A stretch of 43,295 nt of DNA from CAYFZR01 sp964347835 [NCBI: uncultured archaeon] (GTDB lineage Archaea > CAYFZR01): the NCBI GenBank assembly GCA_964347835.1, contig CAYFZR010000032.1, positions 41,473 to 84,767 of the forward strand, in the 5' to 3' direction. Below, piece after piece: positions 1-9,055 of this stretch. Both the position numbers and the translations under genes were made by a program. Below the pieces are notes generated by a model that saw only the letters and a list, made by a program, of their open reading frames with translations, did no database searches and had not been told where the DNA came from. Numbering within the stretch: the stretch's first letter is position 1; every line of letters begins with the position of its first letter.

Positions 1-245
1 TTCTTTTCAACTTTCTTCTCTTTTACTTCTGCCTTTTCTTCTGTAGGGGGCGCCTGAACAGTTGGAACTGTTGCCACAGATTCTATAGCCTTATCTATGT
101 CAACGTCTTCTAGCGCGGATACTAAAGACTTTATTCTGGCGTCGTTTGCTTCAATGCCTGCTCCCTCTAATACTTTTTTGATGTTGTCTTCATTGATCTC
201 TTTATGCGCGGAATGTAACAGCATAGCAGCATAAATGTATTCCAA
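1..245 (-). CDS. rpl12: Ribosomal stalk protein L12 (P1), partial
   Basis: The acidic stalk protein recruits translation factors to the ribosome and dimerises on the tail of L10/P0. Translation from a TTG at 245 gives [17 protein letters not shown]..., the typical archaeal P1 N-terminus. It continues through the helical dimerisation domain into a Pro/Glu/Lys-rich hinge and runs off the left edge, so the conserved acidic tail is not visible. The TTG start is supported by a perfect GGAGGTGA on the minus strand (251-258), five bases upstream. It lies 12 bases downstream of L10, the standard L11-L1-L10-L12 order. Identification is firm; the gene is incomplete here. Confidence 0.93.
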   Translation of the reverse strand, partial: MEYIYAAMLLHSAHKEINEDNIKKVLEGAGIEANDARIKSLVSALEDVDIDKAIESVATVPTVQAPPTEEKAEVKEKKVEK

Positions 246-257
246 AATTCTCACCTC

Positions 258-1265
258 CTAATCAAAAAGTGCGGAAAGACCAGACGCTACCTTATCTTCC
301 TCCTCTTCCTTTTCCGCTTCCTTTTCTACCTCACTTTCTTCCGCTTTCTCCTCTTTTACGATATCCTCTTTGATTAACTCAGACCTTAGTTCATCTGGTA
401 GAGCATCAGGATTCTTGCTAGCTAAAAAGGATGTTAAATTGGTGGCTTTTACATAAACATTTAATATTATGCTAGGTAAAGTTTCTTTAGTAGGTATATT
501 GGCATTTAAAGAGAGATTACTTGCCTTAGTAAAAGCATTATTTAATAGAATTTCTACCGAATATCTGGTTGGTATGTTAGCATTGACTGATAGATTTAAT
601 GAGCATGAAAATGCCTCTTTTACTTTTGCCACAAATTCTTCAGTATCTACATGAAGATATTCAGAGGTTAATATTGAACCATCTTCATAGGCCGCGACTA
701 AATCTAATCCGACCTCCATAGGTTCAATTCCCAAACGATTCAGGACATTTGCAATGAGGGATGTAACTTTCATTCCCTTTTTTAGCACAATGCTATCTTC
801 AATGATTACAATCTTCCCTTTTTGAATCTCAATCAGCAAGCCAGCTCTCTGAAATTCTCCTAAAATAGGTCCGGGTGGAAATGGGGTCTCTCCTTTTGGG
901 ACTACGATATCATTTGAGGCTATTTGTCCTAACTTAGCAGAAGCGGTCGTCTTGTTTTTTTGAAGTAATTTATATAATCTAAATGGGCTCATCTTTGTAA
1001 ATACGAATCCTGGACGCCCTTTCATAAATTTAGATAAATTCTTTATATCATCTTCTCCTTTGGCAATTTCTTCCAGAGCGATGTTCATAAGAGATTTTTT
1101 TGAGACCTTCAACAGCGCTTGCCCCGTCAAATCTCTCCTTATCCTCTGAATTTGTCTTGCTGGTATGTTCCCTACATCTACGATCCCTATTACAGGCCAC
1201 TGTTTTAATTCTTCCTTTAGTTCTTCCACTTCTTTAAGTTTCCACTCAGCGACCAACTTTTTCAC
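258..1265 (-). CDS. rplP0: Large-subunit ribosomal protein L10 (P0)
   Basis: P0 is the base of the ribosomal stalk. It binds 23S rRNA through its N-terminal domain and carries L12/P1 dimers on C-terminal helices. The 335 residues show the N-terminal rRNA-binding domain (about 1-110), the insertion with GETPFPPGP near 125, a long helical region for L12 docking, a charged Glu/Lys linker, and the terminal GLSALFD. That ending is the factor-binding tail archaeal P0 shares with P1. Full length for an archaeal P0. The start is GTG. It directly abuts L1 and sits in the minus-strand L11-L1-L10-L12 operon. Confidence 0.97.
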   Translation of the reverse strand: MKKLVAEWKLKEVEELKEELKQWPVIGIVDVGNIPARQIQRIRRDLTGQALLKVSKKSLMNIALEEIAKGEDDIKNLSKFMKGRPGFVFTKMSPFRLYKLLQKNKTTASAKLGQIASNDIVVPKGETPFPPGPILGEFQRAGLLIEIQKGKIVIIEDSIVLKKGMKVTSLIANVLNRLGIEPMEVGLDLVAAYEDGSILTSEYLHVDTEEFVAKVKEAFSCSLNLSVNANIPTRYSVEILLNNAFTKASNLSLNANIPTKETLPSIILNVYVKATNLTSFLASKNPDALPDELRSELIKEDIVKEEKAEESEVEKEAEKEEEEDKVASGLSALFD

Positions 1266-1904
1266 CTATTTTACCCTTATTGGCATGCCCATTGTAGTTT
1301 TAATGAATATATTTTTGATATGATAAGATCCTTTTTCAAGTTTACGTTCTATCGCGCCGACCACTGCCTCACAGTTTTCTGAAATTTTATCATCATCCAT
1401 TTCTTCAGTTCCTACTGATACACTTATTACTGGTTGATCTTTCATCTTTATTCTAACTGTTCTATTATATCTCTCGAATAAAGGCTTCAGATCAGCAGTT
1501 AAGGGTATAGGTTTAGCCATCTTTCCTCTAGGGCCCAGAACAGGACCTAGTATCTTACCAACCATCGGCATCATATCTGCTTGGGCAATGAAGAAATCAT
1601 ATTTTTTTGCTATTTCTTTGCACTCCCTTCTATTTTTCTGTAATTCCTTTAATTTTTCTTTTGTAATTATCATGTCAGTAAAATTCCTCGCTTTCATCGC
1701 TAAATCGCCATCGGCTATGATACTTACTTTTACTGATTTTCCTTTGCCGTGTGGAAGGACTAATTCTTCATTAATCCTGTTTTGAGGGTTATTAAGATCT
1801 ACCTCCTTGAGAAGGATCGTAATATCTATGCTCTGGGAGAAATTTCTCTTTTTAGAGTTCTCTTTCGCCTTTTTAATGCCTTCCATTATCATTAAACGAT
1901 CCAT
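1266..1904 (-). CDS. rpl1: Large-subunit ribosomal protein L1
   Basis: L1 binds 23S rRNA at the mobile L1 stalk, next to the E site, and helps release deacylated tRNA. The 212 residues carry the family signatures: RNFSQSIDI near the start, the LPHGKGKSVKV stretch, the central MVGKILGPVLGPRGKMAKP segment, and a C-terminal strand returning to domain I. The ATG start follows GGGAGCGGG. In Methanococcus this operon is autoregulated by L1 binding its own mRNA (known from the family). I did not find a clear mimic of the L1 site, so regulation here is only a possibility. Confidence 0.97.
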   Translation of the reverse strand: MDRLMIMEGIKKAKENSKKRNFSQSIDITILLKEVDLNNPQNRINEELVLPHGKGKSVKVSIIADGDLAMKARNFTDMIITKEKLKELQKNRRECKEIAKKYDFFIAQADMMPMVGKILGPVLGPRGKMAKPIPLTADLKPLFERYNRTVRIKMKDQPVISVSVGTEEMDDDKISENCEAVVGAIERKLEKGSYHIKNIFIKTTMGMPIRVK

Positions 1905-1924
1905 ATTTGACCCGCTCCCTCATT

Positions 1925-2398
1925 TCATATATCATATAAACCTTCATCGATTTCTTTCTGTACTTCCTTTGGATCTTTGCCCTCTATAGTAATGCCCATG
2001 CTAACACATGTTCCGATTACTTCCTTTACGGCATTTTTAACGTCATAAGAGAGTAAATCACTCATCTTCATCTTCGCAATCTTGATGACTTGTTCCATTT
2101 TAAGGTTACCAACCTTCTTTTCAAGAGGATGTTCTGATCCCTTTTCTAAGTCAAGTTCTTTCTTTATGAGCGCTGTACAAGGAGGTGTTCCAACCGTTAT
2201 ATCGAATTCCTTGGTTTTTTTATCAATGATGAGTTTTACAGGTACTTTCATGCCTTCGAAGTCTTTTGTAATTTCATTTATTTTTTTTACCGCCTCTCCT
2301 ATGTTAATACCCACTGGACCTAAAGATGGGCCTAATGGAGGGCCTGCAGAGGCTTTTCCACCGTCTACTAAGACTTCTAGAATCTCTTTGTTCTTCAA
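1925..2398 (-). CDS. rpl11: Large-subunit ribosomal protein L11
   Basis: L11 forms the GTPase-associated centre with its 23S rRNA target and contacts elongation factors. The 157 residues begin with the [18 protein letters not shown] segment diagnostic of L11, followed by the N-terminal factor-contact domain and the C-terminal rRNA-binding domain. The start is TTG with GGAGGAGAG just upstream on the minus strand. The TTG overlaps the nusG/spt5 stop (TTGA), which implies translational coupling. Length and order are standard for archaea. Confidence 0.97.
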   Translation of the reverse strand: MKNKEILEVLVDGGKASAGPPLGPSLGPVGINIGEAVKKINEITKDFEGMKVPVKLIIDKKTKEFDITVGTPPCTALIKKELDLEKGSEHPLEKKVGNLKMEQVIKIAKMKMSDLLSYDVKNAVKEVIGTCVSMGITIEGKDPKEVQKEIDEGLYDI

Positions 2399-2850
2399 AC
2401 TCTCTCCTCCTTTAATAAGACTCTCACATGGTCTCCTCTAACAGTAACGGGTATTGAAACTGTGGCCTCAAGCAATTCTACTGTTATTTCGCCCTTTCCT
2501 TCATCAAATCTCACAACTTTTGCTTTTTCACCTTTAAATGGACCAGCAATAAGTTCTACAATATCCCCAATTTCAACACCTGCTATAAGAGGTTTAGCCT
2601 CCATAAAATGCTGTACTTCTTCTATAGGTACGGAGTCGGGTAGTACTCCCCTAACATGAGGGACGCCGGCTACGCCGCTTTCGACGATACCCTGATTCTC
2701 AGCCTCCACAAAAATATATCCTCTCATTTCTTCTGGTACCAATATAGCCTTAATGTCGATCTTGTATCTCCTCATTTTTGCAGCTATAAGTTCTGCCACA
2801 TTTTTCTCTTGACCAATTGTCGTTCTGAGGGGGAATAACTGAGTTTCCAT
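2395..2850 (-). CDS. spt5: Transcription elongation factor Spt5 (NusG family)
   Basis: Spt5 with Spt4 clamps RNA polymerase around DNA and raises processivity. The protein has an NGN domain (about 1-85, with RTTIGQEKN at the front and a GYIFVEAE strand) and a C-terminal KOW domain ([15 protein letters not shown]). An in-frame GTG at 2862 would add four residues and overlap secE. I chose the ATG at 2850 because family members begin within a few residues of the RTxxGQE motif, and because it lies just after the secE stop. The partner spt4 is present at 21420. The ftsZ-secE-spt5 order is common in Euryarchaeota. Confidence 0.95.
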   Translation of the reverse strand: METQLFPLRTTIGQEKNVAELIAAKMRRYKIDIKAILVPEEMRGYIFVEAENQGIVESGVAGVPHVRGVLPDSVPIEEVQHFMEAKPLIAGVEIGDIVELIAGPFKGEKAKVVRFDEGKGEITVELLEATVSIPVTVRGDHVRVLLKEERV

Positions 2851-2854
2851 CTTA

Positions 2855-3025
2855 TCATCCACTCGTGATATGAACTATCATCCTAACAACAAATCCTATC
2901 GCACCAATTAATATTATGCCAAAGCCGGTGATCTTAGATATATTCGTAAACTCAAATCTATTCGGTCGCCTTGCTATTCTAAGAACTCTAAGATATTCTT
3001 TAAAGAAATTCTTAAGCTTTGGCAA
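2855..3025 (-). CDS. secE: Preprotein translocase subunit SecE (Sec61 gamma)
   Basis: This small subunit clamps the SecY protein-conducting channel in the membrane. The reading frame encodes 56 residues: an amphipathic N-terminal helix (KLKNFFKEYLRVLRIARRP) followed by one transmembrane helix (ITGFGIILIGAIGFVVRMIV) and a very short tail. This is the usual archaeal SecE size and layout. The start is a TTG directly after the ftsZ stop (TAATTG). It lies between ftsZ and spt5, the expected archaeal place. Identification rests on position, size and topology as well as sequence. Confidence 0.9.
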   Translation of the reverse strand: MPKLKNFFKEYLRVLRIARRPNRFEFTNISKITGFGIILIGAIGFVVRMIVHITSG

Positions 3026-4156
3026 TTATTCCACCTGTTTAAGTCCCAGCCAAGTACTTATATCCGTTTCTCTTGGCAAATATTCTTCTTCATAAATGTC
3101 GTGGTATTTTACTCCTGTTACAACAACCATTGTCCTTACATTTCTATCCATCGAGGGGTCTATTTGAGCGCCCCAAATTATAGTCGCTTCTGGATCTAGT
3201 TTACTGGCCACAACGTTAATTATCTTTTCTGATTCTTCTACTGATAAGTCATCGCTACCCGTAATATTAATTAAAGCCCCTTTGGCTCCTGAGATATCTA
3301 TATCCAAAAGAGGACTTACTATTGCTTTGTTTATTGAATCCAGTGCCCTGTTATCTGAATCAGAGTCTCCAATTCCCATCATTGCTAATCCTCCATTCTT
3401 TACTACTGCCTTTACATCAGCGAAATCTAAGTTTACGAGTCCCGGTTTTGTTATCATCTCTGTAATTCCCTTTACTGCCTGCATCAAAATCTCATCAGCC
3501 ACCTTAAACGCAGCGTTTATCGGAAAATTAGGCACTATTTTTAAGAGTTTATCGTTAGGTATAACAATGGCAGTATCTACAACCCTCATAAGTTTTGATA
3601 GTCCACCCTGCGCATTCCTCCTTCTTAATACACCTTCTATGGTGAATGGAAGTGTTACAACTCCAACCGTAAGAGCGCCTAATTTTTTTGCTATCTGCGC
3701 TATAATAGGGGCGGAACCCGTTCCTGTCCCTCCTCCTAATCCGCAAGTGACGAATACCATGTCTGAACCTTGTAACAGTGCCTTTATCTCTGGTTCATTC
3801 TCTTTTGCGGCTTCTTCTCCTAAAAGGGGAACGTTTCCGGCGCCGAGTCCTTGAGTTACCTCTCTCCCAAACAAGAGCTTATGATGAGACCTTGTGTACA
3901 AGAGATCTTGTGCATCTGTATTCATGCAGATGGTTTCTGCTCCCTCTATGCCTGCTTCCATAATCCTTGTTACAGTATTTCCTCCTGCTCCACCCGTTCC
4001 TACGACAGATATGTTCGTTCTCAGTTTGATTAACAAATCTTCCAGTTCTTCATCGATAAGATCAGGTTTCTTGCTTGTTTTTGTCTCCTTTTTTTCCTTT
4101 TTTTCTTCGTCTTCATCATCTATCCTCTTCATCACGTCTTCAATGATCTTTTCCAA
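3026..4156 (-). CDS. ftsZ: Cell division GTPase FtsZ
   Basis: This tubulin-like GTPase polymerises at mid-cell to organise division. The 376 residues show the nucleotide-binding GTGGAGGN near residue 53, the tubulin signature [12 protein letters not shown] near 141, the T7-loop region, and a C-terminal domain ending in a short hydrophobic/charged tail. A lysine/glutamate-rich extension of about 45 residues precedes the GTPase domain. The start is TTG, supported by GGAGGTCC on the minus strand (4161-4168). In archaea with two FtsZ paralogs, the copy beside secE-nusG is usually FtsZ1. That assignment is inference from position. Confidence 0.96.
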   Translation of the reverse strand: MEKIIEDVMKRIDDEDEEKKEKKETKTSKKPDLIDEELEDLLIKLRTNISVVGTGGAGGNTVTRIMEAGIEGAETICMNTDAQDLLYTRSHHKLLFGREVTQGLGAGNVPLLGEEAAKENEPEIKALLQGSDMVFVTCGLGGGTGTGSAPIIAQIAKKLGALTVGVVTLPFTIEGVLRRRNAQGGLSKLMRVVDTAIVIPNDKLLKIVPNFPINAAFKVADEILMQAVKGITEMITKPGLVNLDFADVKAVVKNGGLAMMGIGDSDSDNRALDSINKAIVSPLLDIDISGAKGALINITGSDDLSVEESEKIINVVASKLDPEATIIWGAQIDPSMDRNVRTMVVVTGVKYHDIYEEEYLPRETDISTWLGLKQVE

Positions 4157-4244
4157 TTTAGGACCTCCAGAATCTCCTGTTTAATTTTTAATTGTTATAC
4201 AAAGTATGTATAATATTTAGATCGGATATTTTTATTTCCCGTAA

Positions 4245-5036
4245 CTATCCATCCTTAATATCTTTTTCTCTTACCACCTCTACTCCTAGCTTCTTGCAAA
4301 TATTTAACATCTTTTTCCTTTCTATGCTTTTCATCCCTTTCCAGTCAAATATTACCTTATTAATATTTCCTACACTTCTATGAAGAACTTGCTCAAATAC
4401 TTTTTCAGTGATATCTCCTATTAAATAAGAAGGCAATATATGTCCCACCGCGATTTTTGTTGTTAAGACGGTCTTGGTATGGGCTGGAGCGTAGTGGGGA
4501 CCTCCCAAACCCCCGTAGGATTCAAAGGTAATGTCTTTTGTTGCATTCATTATTGCTTGAGAGACAATTTCACCTGCTTTGAGATCATTCCAGGCTTTCA
4601 AATCGCTTCCAATTTCGATAAAAGTTACGGGTTTTTTAAAACTCGTGGGACCATGGTGTGTAGCCTCTAAAGAAACATGATAGTCGAGGTTAAATTCCCT
4701 GGTTAATTCATGAAGTTTCATGAGAGCGAGTTTAATTGATGAAGGATCTGCAATACCGAATTGATCCAGATTTCCAGGAGCATGAACAGTTAGACAAGGC
4801 AATTTCGTCTTACTTTCATGTCTTGAAGCGAAAAACCATGCTTCAGGCATAAAATAATTTTCTAGATGATTTGACTTGGTAAGTTCTTCTTTAGTGGTAA
4901 TTACCATGATATCTTCATATACATAAATAGGAAAACCCTCGAATTCTCCCTCTTTTTCAAAAGGAAAGTATTCTATGAGAGATTCTAAGATATTCATGCT
5001 AGCTTTGTCAACCGAAGATGTCACAATAATTTTCAT
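4245..5036 (-). CDS. dtdA: D-aminoacyl-tRNA deacylase DtdA
   Basis: DtdA hydrolyses D-amino acids mischarged onto tRNA, a zinc-dependent proofreading activity of the archaeal/plant GEK1 type. The 263 residues carry the family motifs ASRHESK, TVHAPGN, SLEATHHGP and GGPHYAP, whose histidines, aspartate and glutamate match the conserved metal and active-site positions. Length is normal. It overlaps the upstream kinase gene by 29 bases and shares its direction, so the two are probably co-transcribed. The ATG follows GAGGGAAAAGG. Confidence 0.94.
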   Translation of the reverse strand: MKIIVTSSVDKASMNILESLIEYFPFEKEGEFEGFPIYVYEDIMVITTKEELTKSNHLENYFMPEAWFFASRHESKTKLPCLTVHAPGNLDQFGIADPSSIKLALMKLHELTREFNLDYHVSLEATHHGPTSFKKPVTFIEIGSDLKAWNDLKAGEIVSQAIMNATKDITFESYGGLGGPHYAPAHTKTVLTTKIAVGHILPSYLIGDITEKVFEQVLHRSVGNINKVIFDWKGMKSIERKKMLNICKKLGVEVVREKDIKDG

Positions 5037-5898
5037 CCTTTTCCCTCAAAAAACTGAGTAATTCACTTAGAGTGGGGGAGTTTCTAGCTCCAACTTTTGT
5101 TGTTTTAAGCGCTGCACATGTATTAGCGAGTTTTAACGCCATATGTATGTCATAGTTAAGTATACCGTATACGAAGCCAGCAGCAAAAGAATCTCCTGCT
5201 CCAGTGGTATCAACAACGTCTACTTCATACCCTCTGGAACTTATATTTTCTTCACCCACCAAAAGACTCCCTTCTCTTCCCATCGTAACGATGAAGTCAG
5301 ATTTATATTTTTTTAGTTTATCCCACTCTTCGCCAAATAATCTTAAGGCCTCGCTTTTGCTCAAAAATACATACTTACAATAATTGAATATTTCTTCGAT
5401 ATGATCTAGTCCGAAACCAACCATTATGCTACCAGGAGAATAACTTACTTTGTGAAAAGTTTTACACGCCTTCGAAACGATATCTTTCTCTACGCTCGCG
5501 ACATGTACCCAGTCAAAGTCAGATAATAAATCTTCTTCCAAGTCATCGGCATCCAGAAATTTATTCGCGCCTCTATATGCAAACATCCTTTTTTCTCCTG
5601 TTTCGTCGAATATGACTACTACAAGACCAGATCTTCCATCTCCTTTTTTTAAATAAGATATATCAACGTTATTTCTAATCAATTCTTTTTTTAGAAGTTC
5701 TGCATATGTGTCATTCCCAACTGCCCCCATAAAACTAACATCCATACCCAATCTACTTAAAGCCACGGCAAAATTTGCAGCAGAACCTCCATGCATCTCG
5801 TGCAGACCTCTTATGAGGACTTCACTATCTAACTCTGGAAAATCTTCTATCTGCAAGACGATGTCTATGTTTATGGACCCAATTGAGAGTATGCGCAT
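5008..5898 (-). CDS. PfkB-family carbohydrate kinase
   Basis: This is a ribokinase-fold sugar or nucleoside kinase. Evidence is the N-terminal GSINIDIVLQIEDFPELDSE with the GGSAANFAVALSRLG motif (PfkB signature 1) and the C-terminal DTTGAGDSFAAGFVYGIL (signature 2, holding the catalytic Asp and anion hole). The length (296) is normal. The substrate cannot be read from sequence; ribose, adenosine/guanosine or a fructose phosphate are all possible. It overlaps dtdA by 29 bases and follows a transglutaminase-like gene. No adjacent pathway gene helps narrow its role. Confidence 0.9.
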   Translation of the reverse strand: MRILSIGSINIDIVLQIEDFPELDSEVLIRGLHEMHGGSAANFAVALSRLGMDVSFMGAVGNDTYAELLKKELIRNNVDISYLKKGDGRSGLVVVIFDETGEKRMFAYRGANKFLDADDLEEDLLSDFDWVHVASVEKDIVSKACKTFHKVSYSPGSIMVGFGLDHIEEIFNYCKYVFLSKSEALRLFGEEWDKLKKYKSDFIVTMGREGSLLVGEENISSRGYEVDVVDTTGAGDSFAAGFVYGILNYDIHMALKLANTCAALKTTKVGARNSPTLSELLSFLREKDENYCDIFG

Positions 5899-5929
5899 GA
5901 AAAAAATAAGAAACGATCACTTAAAGAGT

Positions 5930-7240
5930 TTACTTTCTCAATTTATCAAAAGAACGGATCAAAAAAATTGAGAGAACTATAATGGCAACCGTTGATAAAA
6001 ATAATAAAAATAGTAAATCTGAACCTTCTGTTCTCTGCGTATACAAATAAATTATGTCTGGATCTTTAAAGACCGGAGGTGCCTTTTCCTTATAATAAAT
6101 TTTGAGTCTGGGCTCTCTCTCGCCTATGGGAAGTTTTAGAGTTGGATCAACCGATACCCATCCTCTCCCAGGAATAAACGCCTCCAACCAGGCATGACCG
6201 CTCTTCTCCAACAAAGTCTCTGTTTCCCCTCCGACAACCAAGCGTGCCGGAACGTCTACACTTCTTAACATAGCTATAGTAAGAAGGGTTTTGTCTATGC
6301 ACACTCCTTTTCTCTTTTTGAGGGTAGTATCTGGGTAATAAGAAGGTTTTAAAGGATTCTTGTTGTACTCGTACTCAATTTCGTTGGCAACGAAATTATA
6401 TATTCTTTTAACTACTGAATCAACATCTTGACAATCTTCCACTAAAAAATTTGCCTCTTTTTTTGTTACAGAATATGATTCCGGGTTTGCGAGTAATTCT
6501 GAAAAGAGAGTTCCTCTATCCACATAAATGTAAGGATAAAGTTCTTTGTCGAAGTTCCAACGGTTTTTTATATCAGGCGGTAAGTAAAAGGCTTTCATCT
6601 CAAGGTAAAATTGTCGGATATCTCCAGATTGGAGAGAGTCTTCGTATTTTATAAGTATATCATCCTCTTGTATCTCAATTATACCGGTAGTTTCCAAAGA
6701 AACTATTTTACCTGCCATTCCGTATTTCTTATCGGAAATATCAACAATTCGTCTTCCCTGAGACTCTATAGACCCATACTCTGACCTACCAGCGATATCT
6801 GTTCTTTTATTGGTGAACCTTAAAATGAGAATTACTTCGCAGGGTTCAATGTTGATATTTTCAATCGTACCGTATATCCTTACTCCATCGTCATTCAAGG
6901 TTATCCGTGAATCGATGCTAACAGAATTCAAATCTTTTTTTCCGAGTACAATGGAAGTTACATCATAGGACGACGGTCGCGGCTGTAAAAAGACTCCTCC
7001 CTCAGGATAATAAACCCCCTTTCCATTGGTCCTTACTTCCATGAAGGGATAAGCCGCCTCTATTACGTCTTCAATTGAGAAATACTGCAGTTCATTGAAA
7101 TCTACATCATAAAGAACTGTATAGGTTTCGCTTTGAATAATTCCTGCATCATAAATCAAGGGTACAACTCTAGTTTCCGAGAGAACCGGGCTTGGAATAA
7201 CTAATACGAATAAGATTATTAAGTTTATTTTTAGAGACAT
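5930..7240 (-). CDS. Secreted, membrane-anchored transglutaminase-like protein
   Basis: Begins with a signal peptide (hydrophobic residues about 5-20, ending SPVLSE) and ends with a transmembrane helix near 410-430 followed by basic residues, so the body should face outside. Residues about 265-375 form a transglutaminase/protease-like core: KRKGVCIDKTLL (nucleophile Cys), SGHAWLEAF (His) and WVSVDPT (Asp), with all three catalytic positions intact. The N-terminal 250 residues look like a beta-rich extracellular domain I do not recognise. Such proteins may cross-link or cleave peptides; the substrate is unknown. A second transglutaminase-like gene lies 1 kb away at 8236. Confidence 0.85.
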   Translation of the reverse strand: MSLKINLIILFVLVIPSPVLSETRVVPLIYDAGIIQSETYTVLYDVDFNELQYFSIEDVIEAAYPFMEVRTNGKGVYYPEGGVFLQPRPSSYDVTSIVLGKKDLNSVSIDSRITLNDDGVRIYGTIENINIEPCEVILILRFTNKRTDIAGRSEYGSIESQGRRIVDISDKKYGMAGKIVSLETTGIIEIQEDDILIKYEDSLQSGDIRQFYLEMKAFYLPPDIKNRWNFDKELYPYIYVDRGTLFSELLANPESYSVTKKEANFLVEDCQDVDSVVKRIYNFVANEIEYEYNKNPLKPSYYPDTTLKKRKGVCIDKTLLTIAMLRSVDVPARLVVGGETETLLEKSGHAWLEAFIPGRGWVSVDPTLKLPIGEREPRLKIYYKEKAPPVFKDPDIIYLYTQRTEGSDLLFLLFLSTVAIIVLSIFLIRSFDKLRK

Positions 7241-7345
7241 TTCCAGTGCACGTTTTTTATCGGTTTAAAAATAATTATTGAGCAATAACATATTTCTAAC
7301 TTCGGATGGAAGTAAAAAGAGTATAATTTTTCCCTGTAGAAGGAT

Positions 7346-7637
7346 TTATGATAAGAATTTTTGATTAATAAAAGGCCATATCACAGTTAATAGAATAATA
7401 AGCAAACCTAAAATTATGCCTAACAGTCCCAATATCAATCCCCAGTGCAATTCACCGTCCTCACGATAATGATACATAATGGATTGATACTGTATATGGA
7501 TGCCGATATAGAACAAATAGAGTATTCCACCACTAACAACTAAAAATTACTAAATAATATACTACTTTAGGCCAAAGTAAGAGCAATAATAAAATCGCTC
7601 CAATTATCATCCCTTTCATCCACGTCTTCACTTCCAC
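7346..7637 (-). pseudogene. Small membrane protein, apparently frameshifted
   Basis: On the minus strand a GTG at 7637 opens a 34-residue frame (MEVKTWMKGMIIGAILLLLL...) that stops at 7533. Just before that stop the +1 frame is open and continues to 7346 with GILYLFYIGIHIQ, a polar loop (YHYREDGELHWG) and a strongly hydrophobic segment ending WPFINQKFLS. Joined, they make a protein of about 95 residues with three hydrophobic helices. A single-base indel near 7540 would explain the break. A sequencing error, or two separate micro-proteins, are alternatives. I do not recognise a family. The rest of 7241-7826 shows only A+T-rich DNA. Confidence 0.4.
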
Positions 7638-7826
7638 ACCTATCACTCTATGCAATATTAGAGGTATAAAGATTGGTCATAGTTCAAGCGCGGCAATACT
7701 TTTATACTGAGAAGGGGTCGATTTTTTTAATTTAAGTTAAATTGGCATCACTGCTTGCATACATCTTAACTTAACAGAACCTTAAGGGGCACGAGAACTC
7801 TTATTTAGACAATTAGGCAATCATAG

Positions 7827-8230
7827 ATCAGAAGGGATCCCATAAGATTAAGTGATTTGAAATTCCAGACTCTAAAGTATACCGGGGAGGGAAAAGAGAT
7901 CGAGAAACCAGTAGCGATTTTGACTATAACTAGGCACAAACCGAAAGATAATGAAAGGATGTCAATGGTCTTATCAGACGCAGTAATCGCTTTGCAGTGT
8001 TATTTAGAATTTGAACATGATTGGAAAGATAATCCTGAAGCACCATTATGGATTTCCAAGGAAGCAAATCAATATATCGAAGTAAACGGAGAGAAGATTC
8101 CATATCTGGGTTATTATGGATTAAAAATATGATCAAAAGAACTGCCAAAAAAGTAGGAATAAAAGGCAAAAAAATATCTCCTCATGGAATTCGACATAAT
8201 TTAAGTATTATATATTCTAAGCATTATTAA
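7827..8230 (+). pseudogene. Tyrosine recombinase/integrase remnant, truncated and frameshifted
   Basis: After an in-frame TAG at 7824 the frame reads IRRDPIRLSDLKF, resembling the box I region of tyrosine recombinases. It continues to GYYGLKI and stops at 8132. The adjacent frame then carries MIKRTAKKVGIKGKKISPHGIRHNLS, the recombinase helix and box II (HxxR, here HGIRH), stopping at 8230. The N-terminal DNA-binding half and the catalytic tyrosine region are missing, and the middle holds a frameshift near 8128. It is therefore a dead integrase fragment related to archaeal XerA-like or virus integrases. It marks this interval as a site of past insertion. Confidence 0.7.
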
Positions 8231-8235
8231 GTAAT

Positions 8236-8889
8236 ATGATTAACGACTCAACAATGACAATTGCAATTATTATCTTTGTTTTGATATTAATTGCTTTGTT
8301 TCTCTCTGAAATAGTGATAATGTTCCCAGAAAGTTCTATTGAAGAGGAAATTAAAAGTAAAATCACACCAACAGATTCAGTGGTAAGAACTAAAGCAGTT
8401 CAAATTGCTAGAGAACATCCGGGAGAATGGAATATTGAACAAGCCTGTGATATATATGATTGGATAAAAGAAAATATTAGATATGTAAGTGATCCAAGAG
8501 GAATAGAATACATTGCACCTCCTAGAGAGACTATTATTGCAGGAGGAGGAGACTGCGACGACATTGCTATTTTGTCAGCATCTTTGATAGAAGCGATAGG
8601 TGGCTCTTCAAGAATCGTGTTGATCTATAAGAAAGGAGGAGGACATGCTGTCTGCGAGGTATATGCAGGGAATAAAAGGCATACAAAGGATTTAATTGAT
8701 TATTTAGACACCCGATATATGTGGTCGTTCGCAGATTTCTATGGATGGGAAATAGATGAAAATGGAGGGTGTTGGCTGATTTTTGATCCAGCAGGCGGAA
8801 ATTGGGTTGGCGATATAGGTATTTCTGGTATTAGAACTTCTGAGACTGAGTGGAGATGGGATGGAGAAGTAAGTTACATATATCCTTAA
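8236..8889 (+). CDS. Membrane-anchored transglutaminase-like protein
   Basis: The 217 residues open with one transmembrane helix (TIAIIIFVLILIALFLSEIVI) and then a transglutaminase-like domain: the helix WNIEQACDIYDWIKENIRYVSDP, the nucleophile in GGGDCDDIA (about residue 97), the histidine in KKGGGHAVCEV and the aspartate in WLIFDPAGG. All three catalytic residues are present, so it looks intact despite lying directly after the broken integrase. The GDCDD-type core occurs in many archaeal membrane-bound members of unknown substrate. It is shorter than the homologous protein at 5930 and clearly not a copy of it. Confidence 0.8.
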   Translation: MINDSTMTIAIIIFVLILIALFLSEIVIMFPESSIEEEIKSKITPTDSVVRTKAVQIAREHPGEWNIEQACDIYDWIKENIRYVSDPRGIEYIAPPRETIIAGGGDCDDIAILSASLIEAIGGSSRIVLIYKKGGGHAVCEVYAGNKRHTKDLIDYLDTRYMWSFADFYGWEIDENGGCWLIFDPAGGNWVGDIGISGIRTSETEWRWDGEVSYIYP

Positions 8890-8971
8890 AAAATGAAAAA
8901 TAAGGTCTGAGGTTAGGATCGAGTTCGTTTACTTTGATTTTTCAAAATAATTATTGGGCAAGAGAAAAAAA

Positions 8972-8983
8972 ACTTTTATATTA
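8972..8983 (+). promoter_or_regulatory. Candidate TATA box for the L18e-L13-S9 operon
   Basis: A TATA-like stretch (ACTTTTATATTA) preceded by a purine-rich run that could serve as a BRE. Transcription would start near 9005. The L18e start at 9056 has its own GGAGG at 9043-9047. Assignment is by position and composition only. Confidence 0.45.
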
Positions 8984-9055
8984 GTTACCAAGATTCGTAT
9001 TAAAAAGTTGAAAGTAATAGCATGGCGTTAGTAGCGCCGAGTAGGAGGATCGATA

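Noticed and set aside
3282-3854. A 190-codon plus-strand reading frame opposite ftsZ.
   Set aside because: It is the antisense shadow of ftsZ: low-complexity Ser/Pro/Ile content, no ribosome site, no recognisable domain.
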